DNA from: an uncultured Hyphomicrobiales bacterium | GTDB taxonomy: Bacteria; Pseudomonadota; Alphaproteobacteria; Rhizobiales; Beijerinckiaceae | Direction of reading: 5' to 3' | Assembly: GCA_903916165.1 (NCBI GenBank) | Contig: CAIWVR010000614.1 | Location: 1 to 10,277, forward strand | Length of the DNA stretch: 10,277 nucleotides | Shown here: one piece after another, positions 1 through 7,475 of the stretch | Layout of the letters: each line of letters begins with the position of its first letter | Numbering within the stretch: the first letter of the stretch is position 1 | Program-made: the position numbers and the translations under genes | The notes under the pieces: model-generated | What the model was told of the DNA's origin: nothing | Seen by the model: the letters and a program-made list of their open reading frames with translations, nothing else | Database searches by the model: none

Positions 1-997
1 CCGCAGGTGCCACGATGTAATAGGCCGGCAGCGCGGTCTTGGTATAGGGCAGCGAAATGTCGACGATCTCGGCGCCGGCGGCGCGCAGCCAGTCGATGCC
101 CTTCTGCCAGAGCGCCTCGATCTCGGTGGGCATGCCGTCAATGCGATATTCCTTCGGAATGCCGATCTTCTTGCCCTTGATGGAGGCACCGACCGCCAGC
201 TCGTAATTCGGCACCGGCACGTCGACGCTGGTGGAATCCTTGGCGTCGTGACCGGCCATCGAGCGCAGCATGATTGCGCAATCGCGCACCGTACGCGCAA
301 TCGGTCCGGCCTGGTCGAGCGACGAGGCAAAAGCCGCCACGCCCCAGCGCGAGCAACGGCCATAGGTCGGCTTGATGCCAACTGTGCCGGTGAAGGCGGC
401 GGGCTGGCGAATGGACCCGCCGGTATCGGTCGCCGTGGCGCCCAGACACAGATGCGCGGCCACCGCCGATGCCGAACCGCCCGACGAACCACCGGGCACC
501 AACAGGCCCTTCTTGTCGCCCTTCAGCGCTTCGCGACCCTGCGCGGCATCCCATGTGGCGGGCAACCAGGGCGAGGCGACGGGACCGTAATAGGAGGTCT
601 CGTTCGACGAGCCCATGGCGAATTCGTCCATGTTGAGCTTGCCGAGCATGACCGCGCCATCGCGCCACAACTGGCTCGTGACGGTGGATTCATAGGGCGG
701 CTTGAAGCCGTCGAGAATATGCGAGCAGGCCTGCATGTGCACGCCCTCAGTCGCGTAGAGATCCTTGATCCCGAGCGGCAGGCCCTCGAGGGGGCCGGCC
801 TCGCCGGACGCGATGCGCGCATCCGACGCCCTCGCCATGGCGAGCGCCTTGTCCGGCGTCTCGACGACATAGGCGTTCAGCGCGCGCGCCTTTTCCATCG
901 ACGCCAGATGCGCCTGCGTCAGTTCAAGCGCGGAAATCTTCTTCGCCTGCACGGCATCGCGCGCGTCGGCCAAAGTGAGCTTGGTGATGTCGGACAT
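1..997 (-). CDS. gatA: Aspartyl/glutamyl-tRNA amidotransferase subunit A, N-terminal part (runs off left edge)
   Basis: The first 332 residues of GatA are visible; the C-terminus lies beyond position 1. GatA is the glutaminase subunit of cytoplasmic GatCAB, which converts misacylated Glu-tRNA(Gln) and/or Asp-tRNA(Asn) to the cognate aminoacyl-tRNA. The amidase-signature triad is readable: Lys78 in GIKD, cis-Ser171 in PGGSSGGS and nucleophile Ser195 in [10 protein letters not shown]. The Lys-to-Ser171 distance is 93 residues, against 75 in the S. aureus GatA I remember (Lys79, Ser154). This implies an insertion of about 18 residues at 145-166, between SPW and VPGGSS. The ATG at 997 is one base after the gatC stop, with an AAGGTGG ribosome binding site (complement of 1007-1013) inside the gatC end. 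The two genes are therefore one operon, probably translationally coupled. Identification is secure. Confidence 0.97.
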   Translation of the reverse strand, partial: MSDITKLTLADARDAVQAKKISALELTQAHLASMEKARALNAYVVETPDKALAMARASDARIASGEAGPLEGLPLGIKDLYATEGVHMQACSHILDGFKPPYESTVTSQLWRDGAVMLGKLNMDEFAMGSSNETSYYGPVASPWLPATWDAAQGREALKGDKKGLLVPGGSSGGSASAVAAHLCLGATATDTGGSIRQPAAFTGTVGIKPTYGRCSRWGVAAFASSLDQAGPIARTVRDCAIMLRSMAGHDAKDSTSVDVPVPNYELAVGASIKGKKIGIPKEYRIDGMPTEIEALWQKGIDWLRAAGAEIVDISLPYTKTALPAYYIVAPA

Positions 998-998
998 A

Positions 999-1286
999 TT
1001 ATTCGACCACCTTGGGAACGGTGAAGAAATGGTCTTCCGCGCCGGGCGCGTTGCGGGTCACGACATCGGCACCGGCGTGGCCGGTGACGACATCGGTGCG
1101 CAGCGGCAGGCGCATCGGAATGACCGAGGTCATCGGCTCGACGCCTTCGACATCGATCGCGCTGAGTTCCTCGACGAAAGCGAGAATGGCGTTCAGCTCC
1201 TGCTGGAGATGAGGTGCCTCGTCGTCACGCAAAGCGATGCGCGAGAGATGCGCGATGCGGCGGACGGTGGCCAGGTCGACGGACAT
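999..1286 (-). CDS. gatC: Aspartyl/glutamyl-tRNA amidotransferase subunit C
   Basis: A 95-residue protein of normal GatC length. GatC is the small non-catalytic subunit that wraps around the GatA-GatB interface and stabilises the complex. Visible family marks are the N-terminal helix [19 protein letters not shown], the [10 protein letters not shown] segment at about 46-55, and the closing FFTVPKVVE. The reading frame stays open upstream, but the ATG at 1286 gives the family's usual N-terminus. It is preceded by GGAG (complement of 1292-1295) five bases away. It is the first gene of the operon with gatA, and a good promoter lies about 40 bases upstream. Confidence 0.96.
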   Translation of the reverse strand: MSVDLATVRRIAHLSRIALRDDEAPHLQQELNAILAFVEELSAIDVEGVEPMTSVIPMRLPLRTDVVTGHAGADVVTRNAPGAEDHFFTVPKVVE

Positions 1287-1324
1287 GAGCGCTCCGGGCG
1301 AAACGGGGTGAATTGGGTTCCGCC

Positions 1325-1353
1325 CTATAGCACCGGGGCCTTTGCGGAGGCAA
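1325..1353 (-). promoter_or_regulatory. Probable housekeeping sigma promoter of gatCA
   Basis: On the minus strand, -35 TTGCCT (1348-1353) and -10 CTATAG (1325-1330) are separated by exactly 17 bases. This agrees with the alphaproteobacterial TTGAC-N17-CTATAT pattern. The expected start near 1318 gives a leader of about 32 bases that carries the gatC GGAG site. The same two hexamers with the same spacing stand before pyrB. Upstream, the rest of the gap to the hydrolase stop holds one short GC hairpin (arms 1377-1381 and 1387-1391) with no T-run, so no clear terminator. Confidence 0.65.
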
Positions 1354-1433
1354 ACGGGAGACAGGATTGCGCGAGAGCGGAGCCGTTCCGCCATCGCGCG
1401 CGTTCAAGGCAAAGGCGTGCTGAGCCACCGGCG

Positions 1434-2132
1434 CTAGACATCGACCGCCACGCCGACCTGCGGGACAAGCACCTTCGTCGCTGCCCCCTCAAGCCCTGCA
1501 ACAAAGTCCGCGGCCTTGCCGGTCAGCAGCGGGAAGGTGCCAAAATGGATCGGCAGCACAAAATCAAAATGGAAGTAGCGCTTCACCGCCAGCGCCGCCG
1601 TCTGCGGCCCCATGGTGAAACGGTCGCCGATCGGCACGAGGCCAATTTTCGGCGCATGCAGCTCGTCGATCAGCGCCATGTCGCTGAAAATATCGGTATC
1701 GCCCATGTGATAAAGCGTCGGCTCACCCGGCGCCTTGATGACCACGCCATTGGGATTGCCGAGATAGATCGACTGGCCGTCGCGCGTCACGCCTGAGGAA
1801 TGCAGCGCCTGCGTGAAGCTCACCGAAAACCCGCCGCAATCGACGGTGCCGCCCGTATTGCCAGGATTGATGTTCTGCGCGCCCTGCCCGGCAAGGAACA
1901 TGCAGAGCTCGTAATTGGCGATGACCTGCGCGCCCGTGCGCGTGGCGATGGTCGGCGCATCTCCAATATGATCATCATGGCCATGCGTGAGGACAATATG
2001 CGTCACGCCCGCGCTGGCGGCTTCGATATCGCCTGTGAAAGCCGGATTGCCGGTGAGAAAGGGATCGATCAGGACGATGGCCTTGCCGATTTCAAGACGG
2101 AAGGCCGAATGGCTGAGCCAGGTGAGTTTCAT
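1434..2132 (-). CDS. UPF0173-type metal-dependent hydrolase (metallo-beta-lactamase fold)
   Basis: A 232-residue cytoplasmic protein with the metallo-beta-lactamase fold. It fits the UPF0173 (YtkL-like) family, whose physiological substrate is not established as far as I know. Likely ligands of a dinuclear metal site are His50, His52, Asp54 and His55 in LTHGHDDH, His111 in ALHSS, Asp145 in HMGDTD, and His196 in PIHFGTF. Length is typical and there is no signal peptide. An upstream in-frame start would add 28 residues ending in IIWSAH. I chose the ATG at 2132 because MKLTWLSHSAF is the usual family start and GGAG (complement of 2140-2143) lies seven bases before it. It is on the same strand as gatCA, but a separate promoter stands between them. 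The adjacency to gatCA and divergent ruvX looks like ordinary conserved gene order. Confidence 0.9.
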   Translation of the reverse strand: MKLTWLSHSAFRLEIGKAIVLIDPFLTGNPAFTGDIEAASAGVTHIVLTHGHDDHIGDAPTIATRTGAQVIANYELCMFLAGQGAQNINPGNTGGTVDCGGFSVSFTQALHSSGVTRDGQSIYLGNPNGVVIKAPGEPTLYHMGDTDIFSDMALIDELHAPKIGLVPIGDRFTMGPQTAALAVKRYFHFDFVLPIHFGTFPLLTGKAADFVAGLEGAATKVLVPQVGVAVDV

Positions 2133-2144
2133 ATGCGCGCTCCA

Positions 2145-2151
2145 TATTATG
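2145..2151. promoter_or_regulatory. Possible -10 core in the divergent hydrolase/ruvX gap
   Basis: The core reads TATTAT on the plus strand (2145-2150) and CATAAT on the minus strand (2146-2151), so it could serve either gene. On the plus strand a poor -35 (GTGAGT, 2122-2127) is 17 bases upstream, giving a ruvX leader of about 70 bases. Use on the minus strand would start transcription within the hydrolase ribosome binding site. That makes the plus-strand use somewhat more credible. Neither -35 is convincing. Confidence 0.25.
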
Positions 2152-2178
2152 TCTGGTGGCACGTTAGTCAGAACGCGG

Positions 2179-2206
2179 CGATGGGCAAGAGACGATGGGC
2201 AAGAGA
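2179..2206. repeat. Perfect 14-bp tandem duplication
   Basis: The unit CGATGGGCAAGAGA occurs twice head to tail (2179-2192 and 2193-2206) without a mismatch. It lies in the 98-bp gap between the divergent hydrolase and ruvX, 25-50 bases upstream of the chosen ruvX start. It may be a recent slippage duplication or a two-copy binding site; the sequence does not decide which. Confidence 0.9.
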
Positions 2207-2230
2207 TGCCGTGCATGCTAGGCGATGACC

Positions 2231-2731
2231 ATGGCGACAGAAATCCTCACCCTCGAAGCCCTTGTCGACCGCGTGCCGCGTCACGCGCGACTGTTCGGGC
2301 TCGACCTCGGCACGAAGACCATTGGCATTGCAATCTCCGATGTCGAGCGCCGCATCGCCTCACCGCTGGAGACGATCCGGCGCGAGAAATTCTCCATCGA
2401 CGTGAAGAAGCTCGACGCACTGGCCGCATCCCATTCCATCTATGCGCTGGTGATGGGCTTTCCCCTCAACATGGACGGGTCGGAAGGGCCGCGCGTGCAG
2501 GCGACCCGCGCCTTCGTGCGCAACATGTCGACCTTCATGGCGCTGCCAGTTCTCTACTGGGACGAGCGCCTCTCGACCGCCGCCGTCACGCGTTCGCTGA
2601 TCGAGCAGGATGCGTCGCGCGCCAAACGCGCCCAGGTCGTCGACCGGATGGCGGCCGCCTATATCCTGCAGGGCGCGCTCGATCGCATGAATGCCATCAT
2701 CCGCGAAAAAAGCCCTCCGCCGGCTTATTGA
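2231..2731 (+). CDS. ruvX: RuvX/YqgF-family nuclease (16S rRNA 5'-end maturation; putative Holliday junction resolvase)
   Basis: A 166-residue RNase H-like protein. The family is named putative pre-16S rRNA nuclease or Holliday junction resolvase RuvX; in E. coli YqgF trims the 5' end of 16S rRNA. Motifs in order are the first strand GLDLGTKTIGIAISD with likely catalytic Asp25, MGFPLNMDGSEG in the middle, WDERLST, and the C-terminal VVDRMAAAYIL with its acidic residue. An ATG two codons upstream (2225) is possible. I chose 2231 because AGG (2220-2222) is eight bases from 2231 but only two from 2225. The protein has a slightly longer N-terminus than minimal members. It is divergent from the hydrolase and appears to be a single-gene unit. 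Confidence 0.94.
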   Translation: MATEILTLEALVDRVPRHARLFGLDLGTKTIGIAISDVERRIASPLETIRREKFSIDVKKLDALAASHSIYALVMGFPLNMDGSEGPRVQATRAFVRNMSTFMALPVLYWDERLSTAAVTRSLIEQDASRAKRAQVVDRMAAAYILQGALDRMNAIIREKSPPPAY

Positions 2732-3036
2732 ACTGCACTCAGACCTTCCCCGGAGCAAGGCTGATCAAGCCGCAGAAGCCGGACACGCCGTCGCGGCAAT
2801 GAGGGTGGCTTCGGAAGTCTCCTTGGCTTGTTGAGAGCGCCACCCCGTTTTTCCCGTGATGTGCCTCAAGGCTCCGGGATGATGGCTGCAGTTCTCGTAG
2901 GCCCAGGAACCAAATGCCGCCACCCGAAACAGGGGTACGCCATACGTAAGGTAATGGTAGATTAAAGTTTTCTCTGGATCATCCGGGAAATTGTGGTATG
3001 TCGCGCTCCTGTTTCGCCTGAAATGAGCGTCAGCGC
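2732..3036. other. 305-bp stretch without a convincing gene
   Basis: This gap lies between ruvX and the small hypothetical gene and is visibly less GC-rich than the neighbouring genes, especially from 2900 on. It holds a possible ruvX terminator (2803-2852). A 93-codon minus-strand open frame (2765-3046) gives a Cys- and His-rich protein that matches no family I know. It has no clear ribosome binding site and overlaps the start region of the next gene, so I do not call it. No tRNA, tandem repeat or clean sigma-type promoter is seen. Confidence 0.6.
2803..2852 (+). terminator. Possible intrinsic terminator downstream of ruvX
   Basis: A 7-bp perfect stem GGGTGGC/GCCACCC (2803-2809 with 2839-2845) is followed after two bases by TTTTT (2848-2852). 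The orientation suits ruvX, about 70 bases past its stop. The 29-base loop is unusually large for an intrinsic terminator, so support is modest. Confidence 0.3.
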
Positions 3037-3294
3037 ATGACTTCAATCCCTACACCAAAGACTGACAACGTGATTCCGCTTCGCAAGCCAAGCATGGCGA
3101 TTGGCCCTGAGCCGCGCGGCGTCGCCGCGCTCTACATCAGCGAGATCTCCCTTGAACTGGAGCAGCTGGCAAACACCGCAGGGCTGGAACTGGTTTCCTA
3201 TTTTCTCACGCTGGCCCGCATCGAGGCCGAGACCATTGTGCGCGCCTCCACCCCGCCGGACACGCCCTCGCACCCACCCTACCGCGTCGACTGA
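3037..3294 (+). CDS. Small uncharacterised helical protein
   Basis: An 85-residue protein whose family I cannot name. Residues 1-25 are polar and probably disordered, with DNVIPLR at 10-16. Residues 28-70 read as one or two amphipathic helices ([20 protein letters not shown], then [19 protein letters not shown]). The last 15 residues are rich in Pro and Thr. No signal peptide, metal ligands or catalytic motif is seen. The ATG at 3037 has only a weak ribosome binding site; an ATG at 3094 would leave the helical core intact. The helical pattern, with a regular hydrophobic period, suggests a real gene. It is convergent with dprA and their coding ends overlap by 16 bp. A small regulatory or scaffold protein is possible but unproven. 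Confidence 0.7.
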   Translation: MTSIPTPKTDNVIPLRKPSMAIGPEPRGVAALYISEISLELEQLANTAGLELVSYFLTLARIEAETIVRASTPPDTPSHPPYRVD

Positions 3295-4529
3295 GCGCCG
3301 AACGAGGCGAGCGAGACGAGATTGCCGCCATGGCGCTCGAGCCGCCCATCCAGTTCGAGGTCGAGAAGAATCATCCTGATATCGGCAACGCTCGTGTCAC
3401 TGAGGCGTGCGAGATCGTCGACGGTCACGGGCGACGGGCCGAGCAAGGCAGCAATGCGCGCTGCCGTTGTCGCAAAATCCTCCGCTCGCCTTGGCGGAGC
3501 GACGCTGGCCGGCTGCGGCAGAAGCGGCGGCACCGGATCCTCGTCCCTCTCACGGCTCGCACGTATCGTCGGTGCCGGTTCGGCAAACAGGTCGAGTTCG
3601 TCCCACAGCGGCTCCGTGAGATCGATGAGCGTCGCCACGTCAAACAGGGAGCCGGGCTCCGGCAGGCCATTGCGCAGGATGGGGGCCAAAGCCTCGACCA
3701 CGTCGGATGATTGCGTGCACAGGGTCGCGCCCTGCCGGAGCAAATCATTGCAGCCTTCCGCACGCGGATCGAGCGGCGAGCCGGGCACGGCGAAAACCTC
3801 CCGACCCTGCTCGGTGGCGAAGCGCGCCGTGATCAGCGAGCCTGAGCGTCGCGCCGCCTCGATCACCAGCGTGCCGAGCGAAAGCCCGGCCACGATGCGA
3901 TTGCGGCGCGGAAAGTCGCGGCCGCGCGCGTCCCAGCCCAGCGGCATTTCGCTGACCAGCGCCCCGCGCTCGCAGATCTCGCGCGCCAGTCCCTCGTGCT
4001 CGGCCGGATAGATCCTGTCCAGCCCGCCCGCCAGAACGGCGATCGTGCCGCTGCGCAAGGTCGCGCGATGCGCCCGCGCGTCGATGCCGCGCGCCAGCCC
4101 CGAGGCGATGACAAAATCCTGCGCCGCAAGCTCGCCCGCCATCCGCTCGGCGAAAGCAAGGCCCGCAGCCGAGGCGTTTCGCGAGCCGACAATCGCCACC
4201 GTCGGACGCGAAAAGACGGACAGGTCGCCAAGAGCGATGAGCACGGGCGGCGGTGAATCGATGGCGCGCAGGCTTGCGGGATAATGATCCTCGCCGAGGC
4301 AAATCAGCTGGGCACCAAAGCGCTGCAGCGCCTCATGCTCACGTTCGACGGACGCGCGTGTCGCGATGGTGATCGGCCGCCCGCCGCGCCGGGCGAGTTC
4401 GGGCAGGGCTTCGAGCGCCGGGCCGGCGCCGCCATAGCGGTTGACCAGCGCACGAAACGTGCGCGGGCCAATATTTTCGCTGCGGATCAGGCGCAACCAG
4501 TCGAGGCGCTGGGCTTGTGAAAGTCTCAT
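3279..4529 (-). CDS. dprA: DNA-processing protein DprA (Smf)
   Basis: A 416-residue DprA. The family binds incoming single-stranded DNA and loads RecA during natural transformation; it is also widespread in bacteria not known to be competent. Visible parts are an N-terminal helical region (about 1-75) with [24 protein letters not shown], and the Rossmann-like core (about 105-285) with IVGSRNAS (113-120), SGLARGID (143-150), [12 protein letters not shown] (206-217) and VPGSP (248-252). A Pro-rich linker (about 315-350) leads to a C-terminal winged helix (about 355-408). It is full length with no missing motif. The ATG at 4529 gives the usual family start but has no clear ribosome binding site. 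It lies 84 bases after plsY as the last gene of the pyrB cluster and overlaps the convergent small gene by 16 bp. Confidence 0.96.
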   Translation of the reverse strand: MRLSQAQRLDWLRLIRSENIGPRTFRALVNRYGGAGPALEALPELARRGGRPITIATRASVEREHEALQRFGAQLICLGEDHYPASLRAIDSPPPVLIALGDLSVFSRPTVAIVGSRNASAAGLAFAERMAGELAAQDFVIASGLARGIDARAHRATLRSGTIAVLAGGLDRIYPAEHEGLAREICERGALVSEMPLGWDARGRDFPRRNRIVAGLSLGTLVIEAARRSGSLITARFATEQGREVFAVPGSPLDPRAEGCNDLLRQGATLCTQSSDVVEALAPILRNGLPEPGSLFDVATLIDLTEPLWDELDLFAEPAPTIRASRERDEDPVPPLLPQPASVAPPRRAEDFATTAARIAALLGPSPVTVDDLARLSDTSVADIRMILLDLELDGRLERHGGNLVSLASFGAQSTR

Positions 4530-4581
4530 GGAAAGGGATCACGGCAATGAGCTTGCGAAAGCGCCATTGTGACCCGGAATC

Positions 4582-4592
4582 GACGTTACGTC
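4582..4592. promoter_or_regulatory. Short palindrome in the plsY-dprA gap
   Basis: GACGT-T-ACGTC is a perfect 11-bp palindrome with a one-base centre, in the 84-bp gap before dprA (4530-4613). On the minus strand a weak promoter-like pair, GTGACG and CACAAT with 17 bases between, overlaps it, so dprA may have its own start signal. Palindromes of this length can occur by chance. Confidence 0.25.
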
Positions 4593-4613
4593 ACCCGAAA
4601 TGAGCGCCCTGCA

Positions 4614-5204
4614 CTAGTCCTTCTGGCCGATCTTGCCCTCGGTCCCGGCGAGCAGGCGGCGGATATTTTCCGCATGCCGGAACCAGAGCAGGATGGCGAG
4701 GGCAACGAACAGTTCCGCGGCATCGCGCTGGCCAAGCAGCAGCAGCGCCAGAGGCGAGGCAAGACTCGCGACCAAGGCGCTGGCGGAGGAATATTTCGAA
4801 AGCCACGCGGTCGCCAGCCAGACAGCGATGAACACGAGTCCCGCAGGCCAATAGACGCCGAGCAGGCAGCCCAGAAAGGTCGCGACACCCTTGCCGCCCT
4901 TGAAGCGCAGCCAGATGGGATAGAGGTGGCCGAGAAACGCGCCGAGACCGGCGACAATCATGGCCTCGCGCGACAGGAAAGCGCCCGCGATCAGGACCGC
5001 CACTGTGCCCTTCAGCGCATCGAGCAGCAGCGTCGCCGCCGCGAGATCCTTGCGGCCCGTGCGCAGCACATTGGTCGCGCCAATATTGCCGGATCCGATG
5101 GCGCGCACGTCACCTGCACCGCCGAGTTTCGTGACGATCAGCCCGAACGGAATGGAGCCGAGCAGATAGCCCAGCACGAGCGCGATGATCTTTTCCGTCA
5201 GCAT
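4614..5204 (-). CDS. plsY: Glycerol-3-phosphate acyltransferase PlsY
   Basis: A 196-residue integral inner-membrane enzyme that transfers an acyl group from acyl phosphate (made by PlsX) to sn-glycerol 3-phosphate, the first step of phosphatidic acid synthesis. Conserved motifs are GSGNIGATN (37-45), the LDALKG segment (61-66), [18 protein letters not shown] (92-109) and HAENI (177-181). Hydrophobic segments near 5-22, 54-75, 82-97, 110-135 and 140-175 fit the expected multi-pass topology. Length is normal. The ATG at 5204 is three bases past the stop of the pyrC-like gene, with an AGGGG-type ribosome binding site in that gene's last codons, so it is co-transcribed with it. The plsX partner is not in this window. 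Confidence 0.97.
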   Translation of the reverse strand: MLTEKIIALVLGYLLGSIPFGLIVTKLGGAGDVRAIGSGNIGATNVLRTGRKDLAAATLLLDALKGTVAVLIAGAFLSREAMIVAGLGAFLGHLYPIWLRFKGGKGVATFLGCLLGVYWPAGLVFIAVWLATAWLSKYSSASALVASLASPLALLLLGQRDAAELFVALAILLWFRHAENIRRLLAGTEGKIGQKD

Positions 5205-5207
5205 GGC

Positions 5208-6491
5208 TCAGGCCCCTTGCACGATCTCGCCCGCAACGAGCGTTGTTTTCACGACGCCCTGCAGGCGCGCCTCGTCGAATGGCGTGTTCTTGCAGCGCGC
5301 GAAGAGCTGTGTCGGAACGACGACAAAGGGTTCGTCGGGATCGAAACGGATCAGATCAGCAGGCGCGCCCCTGGCAAGACGGCCCTGCGGCAGACCGAGA
5401 ATTTCGGCAGGACGCGACGTCATGGCGCGCAGCAGCACGGGCAGCGACACCTGTCCGGCGTGAACGAGGCGCAGCCCGGCGGCAAGCATGGTCTCGAGCC
5501 CGATGGCACCGGGCTCCGCTTCCGCGAAGGGCACGCGCTTGGCCTCGACATCCTGCCCGCAATGGTCCGACACAATCACGTCGATGGCACCGCTGGCCAG
5601 CGCATCGACCAGTGCCATGCGCTCGTCCTCATGCCGCAGCGGCGGCATCAGCTTCAGGAAGGTGCGGTAATCGCCGATGTCATTTTCATTCAGCGTGAGA
5701 TGGTTGATCGACACGCCGCAGGTGACGCGCAGGCCATGCTTGCGGGCGCGCAGCATCGAGTCGATGGACAAAGTGGTCGAGACCAGTTCGGCGTGATAGC
5801 GCGCACCCGTCATGGCGACGAGGCGCAGGTCACGATCAAGCATGATCGCTTCCGCCTCGCGCGGGACGCCCGACAGCCCGAGGCGGCTTGCGCGTTCGCC
5901 CTCGTTCATCACGCCATGGGCCGCCAGATCCGCATCCTGCGGGACATGCATGACGAGCGCGTCGAAATCAGTGGAATAGGTCATCGCACGGCGCATCACC
6001 TGGGCATCGCGCACCGACGTGCGGCCGTTTCCGAAAGCGATGGCGCCGGCCTGGCCGAGCAGCCCCATTTCCGCGATCTCGCGGCCCTCCAGGCCTTTCG
6101 TGAGCGCGGCGACAGGCAGGAAGCGCACCCGGCCATTGTCGCGCGCGCGACGCACGAAAAAGTCGATCACGGCGGTGGAATCGAGCGCCGGCGTGGTGTC
6201 GGGCGTGACGCAAATCGTCGTGACGCCCCCTGCTGCCGCAGCTTTCGAGGCGGAGGCAATGGTCTCGCGACGCTCCGCGCCGGGCTCGCCGACAAAGACA
6301 CGCATGTCGATCAGGCCCGGCGACACGACATCGCCACCGCAGTCGATGATCTGCGCATCACCAAGCTGGGCGCGCGTCACATGCGCGCCGAAATCAACGA
6401 TGACACCATTCTCGACCAGCACGCCGCCGGGCGATTGCGTGCCCTTTTCAGGATCGACGAGGCTGGCATTGATCAGCGCGCATTTGGTCAT
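5208..6491 (-). CDS. pyrC: Dihydroorotase-like protein with lost metal ligands (PyrC'/PyrX type)
   Basis: A 427-residue class I dihydroorotase homologue of the amidohydrolase superfamily. The fold is intact end to end, but the active site is not. The usual D-x-H-x-H-x-REPG reads D62-M-R64-V-F66-V-G68-EPG, so both metal His and the substrate Arg are gone. The MPNTxP segment reads TPDTTP. The FTDDG metal Asp region reads FGNG (153-156). The HVST metal His is Leu236. His264 (INHL) and Asp309 (SDHC) remain. From Pseudomonas, a pyrB-linked inactive PyrC' is needed to assemble aspartate transcarbamoylase; I infer that role here. The start is ambiguous: the ATG at 6506 would overlap pyrB by 8 bp. 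I chose 6491 because it matches the usual family start and has GTGAG seven bases upstream. It lies 7 bases after pyrB and 3 before plsY. Many annotations would simply say dihydroorotase. Confidence 0.93.
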   Translation of the reverse strand: MTKCALINASLVDPEKGTQSPGGVLVENGVIVDFGAHVTRAQLGDAQIIDCGGDVVSPGLIDMRVFVGEPGAERRETIASASKAAAAGGVTTICVTPDTTPALDSTAVIDFFVRRARDNGRVRFLPVAALTKGLEGREIAEMGLLGQAGAIAFGNGRTSVRDAQVMRRAMTYSTDFDALVMHVPQDADLAAHGVMNEGERASRLGLSGVPREAEAIMLDRDLRLVAMTGARYHAELVSTTLSIDSMLRARKHGLRVTCGVSINHLTLNENDIGDYRTFLKLMPPLRHEDERMALVDALASGAIDVIVSDHCGQDVEAKRVPFAEAEPGAIGLETMLAAGLRLVHAGQVSLPVLLRAMTSRPAEILGLPQGRLARGAPADLIRFDPDEPFVVVPTQLFARCKNTPFDEARLQGVVKTTLVAGEIVQGA

Positions 6492-6498
6492 GCCGGTC

Positions 6499-7437
6499 TC
6501 ACGCATTGGGAAGGTTCCGGGACAGAGCTTCGAGCACGGCCATGCGCACGGCGACCCCCATCTCGACCTGTTCGTTGATCAGCGAGCGCGCGCCATCGGC
6601 CACCGCGCTGTCGATCTCGACACCCCGGTTGATCGGACCCGGGTGCATCACCAGCGCGTCGGGCGCGACGGCGAGCAGCTTGTCTTCGATCAGGCCGTGA
6701 AACCGGGCATATTCCTTGAGCGAGGGCACGAAGGCGCCGTCCATCCGCTCGCGCTGCAGGCGCAGCATCATGACGATGTCGGCACCGGCTATGCCCTTCA
6801 TGAAATCGCGATGCACCTCGACGCCCATGCGCTCGATGCCGGCGGGCAAGAGCGTGGAAGGCGCGACGACGCGCACGCGCGCGCCCATCTGCGTCAGCAG
6901 AATGATGTTGGAGCGCGCGACTCGCGAATGGGCGACATCGCCGCAGATGGCCACCGTCAGCCCGTCGATGCGGCCCTTGCGGCGGCGGATGGTGAGCGCG
7001 TCGAGCAGCGCCTGGGTCGGATGTTCATGCGAGCCATCGCCCGCGTTGATGACCGAGCACGAGACTTTCTTGGCGAGCAGGTCGACAGCACCCGAGCAAT
7101 GATGGCGCACGATGATGAGATCGGGCCGCATGGCGTTGAGGGTGACAGCCGTGTCGATCAGCGTCTCGCCCTTCTTCACGCTCGAATTGGCGACCGCCAT
7201 GTTCATGACATCGGCGCCCAGCCTTTTGCCGGCGAGTTCGAACGACGATTGCGTGCGGGTTGAGGCCTCAAAGAAGAGATTGATCTGCGTGCGCCCCGAC
7301 AGGACGCTGCGCTTTTTCTCGATCTGGCGGGACACATTCACCGCCTCATCCGCCATATCCAGCAAATATTCGATCTGGGGCCGGTTGAGCCCCTCGATAC
7401 CAAGCAGATGCCGGTGCGGGAAAGATGAAGTGGACAT
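6499..7437 (-). CDS. pyrB: Aspartate carbamoyltransferase catalytic subunit
   Basis: A 312-residue enzyme that joins carbamoyl phosphate and L-aspartate to N-carbamoyl-aspartate, the committed step of de novo pyrimidine synthesis. Carbamoyl-phosphate and active-site motifs are complete: FFEASTRT (55-62), the catalytic Lys region SSVKKGETL (85-93), Arg111 with [20 protein letters not shown] (133-146) and MHPGPINRG (264-272). The ATG at 7437 gives the usual [17 protein letters not shown] start. A TTG six bases upstream (7443) is a less likely alternative. Neither has a ribosome binding site, and a strong promoter lies directly upstream, so the message may be leaderless. It is the first gene of a minus-strand operon with the pyrC-like gene and plsY. 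There is no pyrI regulatory gene beside it, which fits the dodecameric PyrB-PyrC' type. Confidence 0.97.
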   Translation of the reverse strand: MSTSSFPHRHLLGIEGLNRPQIEYLLDMADEAVNVSRQIEKKRSVLSGRTQINLFFEASTRTQSSFELAGKRLGADVMNMAVANSSVKKGETLIDTAVTLNAMRPDLIIVRHHCSGAVDLLAKKVSCSVINAGDGSHEHPTQALLDALTIRRRKGRIDGLTVAICGDVAHSRVARSNIILLTQMGARVRVVAPSTLLPAGIERMGVEVHRDFMKGIAGADIVMMLRLQRERMDGAFVPSLKEYARFHGLIEDKLLAVAPDALVMHPGPINRGVEIDSAVADGARSLINEQVEMGVAVRMAVLEALSRNLPNA

Positions 7438-7446
7438 AAGCAAGTT

Positions 7447-7475
7447 CTATAGGGGCGAATGATGGCGGGAGGCAA
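7447..7475 (-). promoter_or_regulatory. Probable promoter of the pyrB operon
   Basis: On the minus strand, -35 TTGCCT (7470-7475) and -10 CTATAG (7447-7452) are 17 bases apart. These are the same hexamers and spacing as at gatCA. The expected start near 7440 leaves only about 3 bases before the ATG at 7437. No room remains for an attenuator or PyrR-type leader downstream of this start site, so any control would have to act at initiation or come from another promoter. Confidence 0.65.

Noticed and set aside
1296..1325. Possible leader hairpin before gatC (GGGCG with CGCCC)
   Set aside because: The outer arm overlaps the -10 box, so it would lie upstream of the predicted transcript start and not be in the mRNA.
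248..1796. Two long plus-strand open frames over gatA, gatC and the hydrolase
   Set aside because: They are antisense to genes with clear catalytic motifs and have Arg-rich compositions without any recognisable family.
4569..6578. A 669-codon open frame on the plus strand
   Set aside because: It lies antisense to plsY and the pyrC-like gene, both with full motif sets. Its product is Arg-, His- and Gln-rich low-complexity sequence typical of a GC-rich shadow frame.
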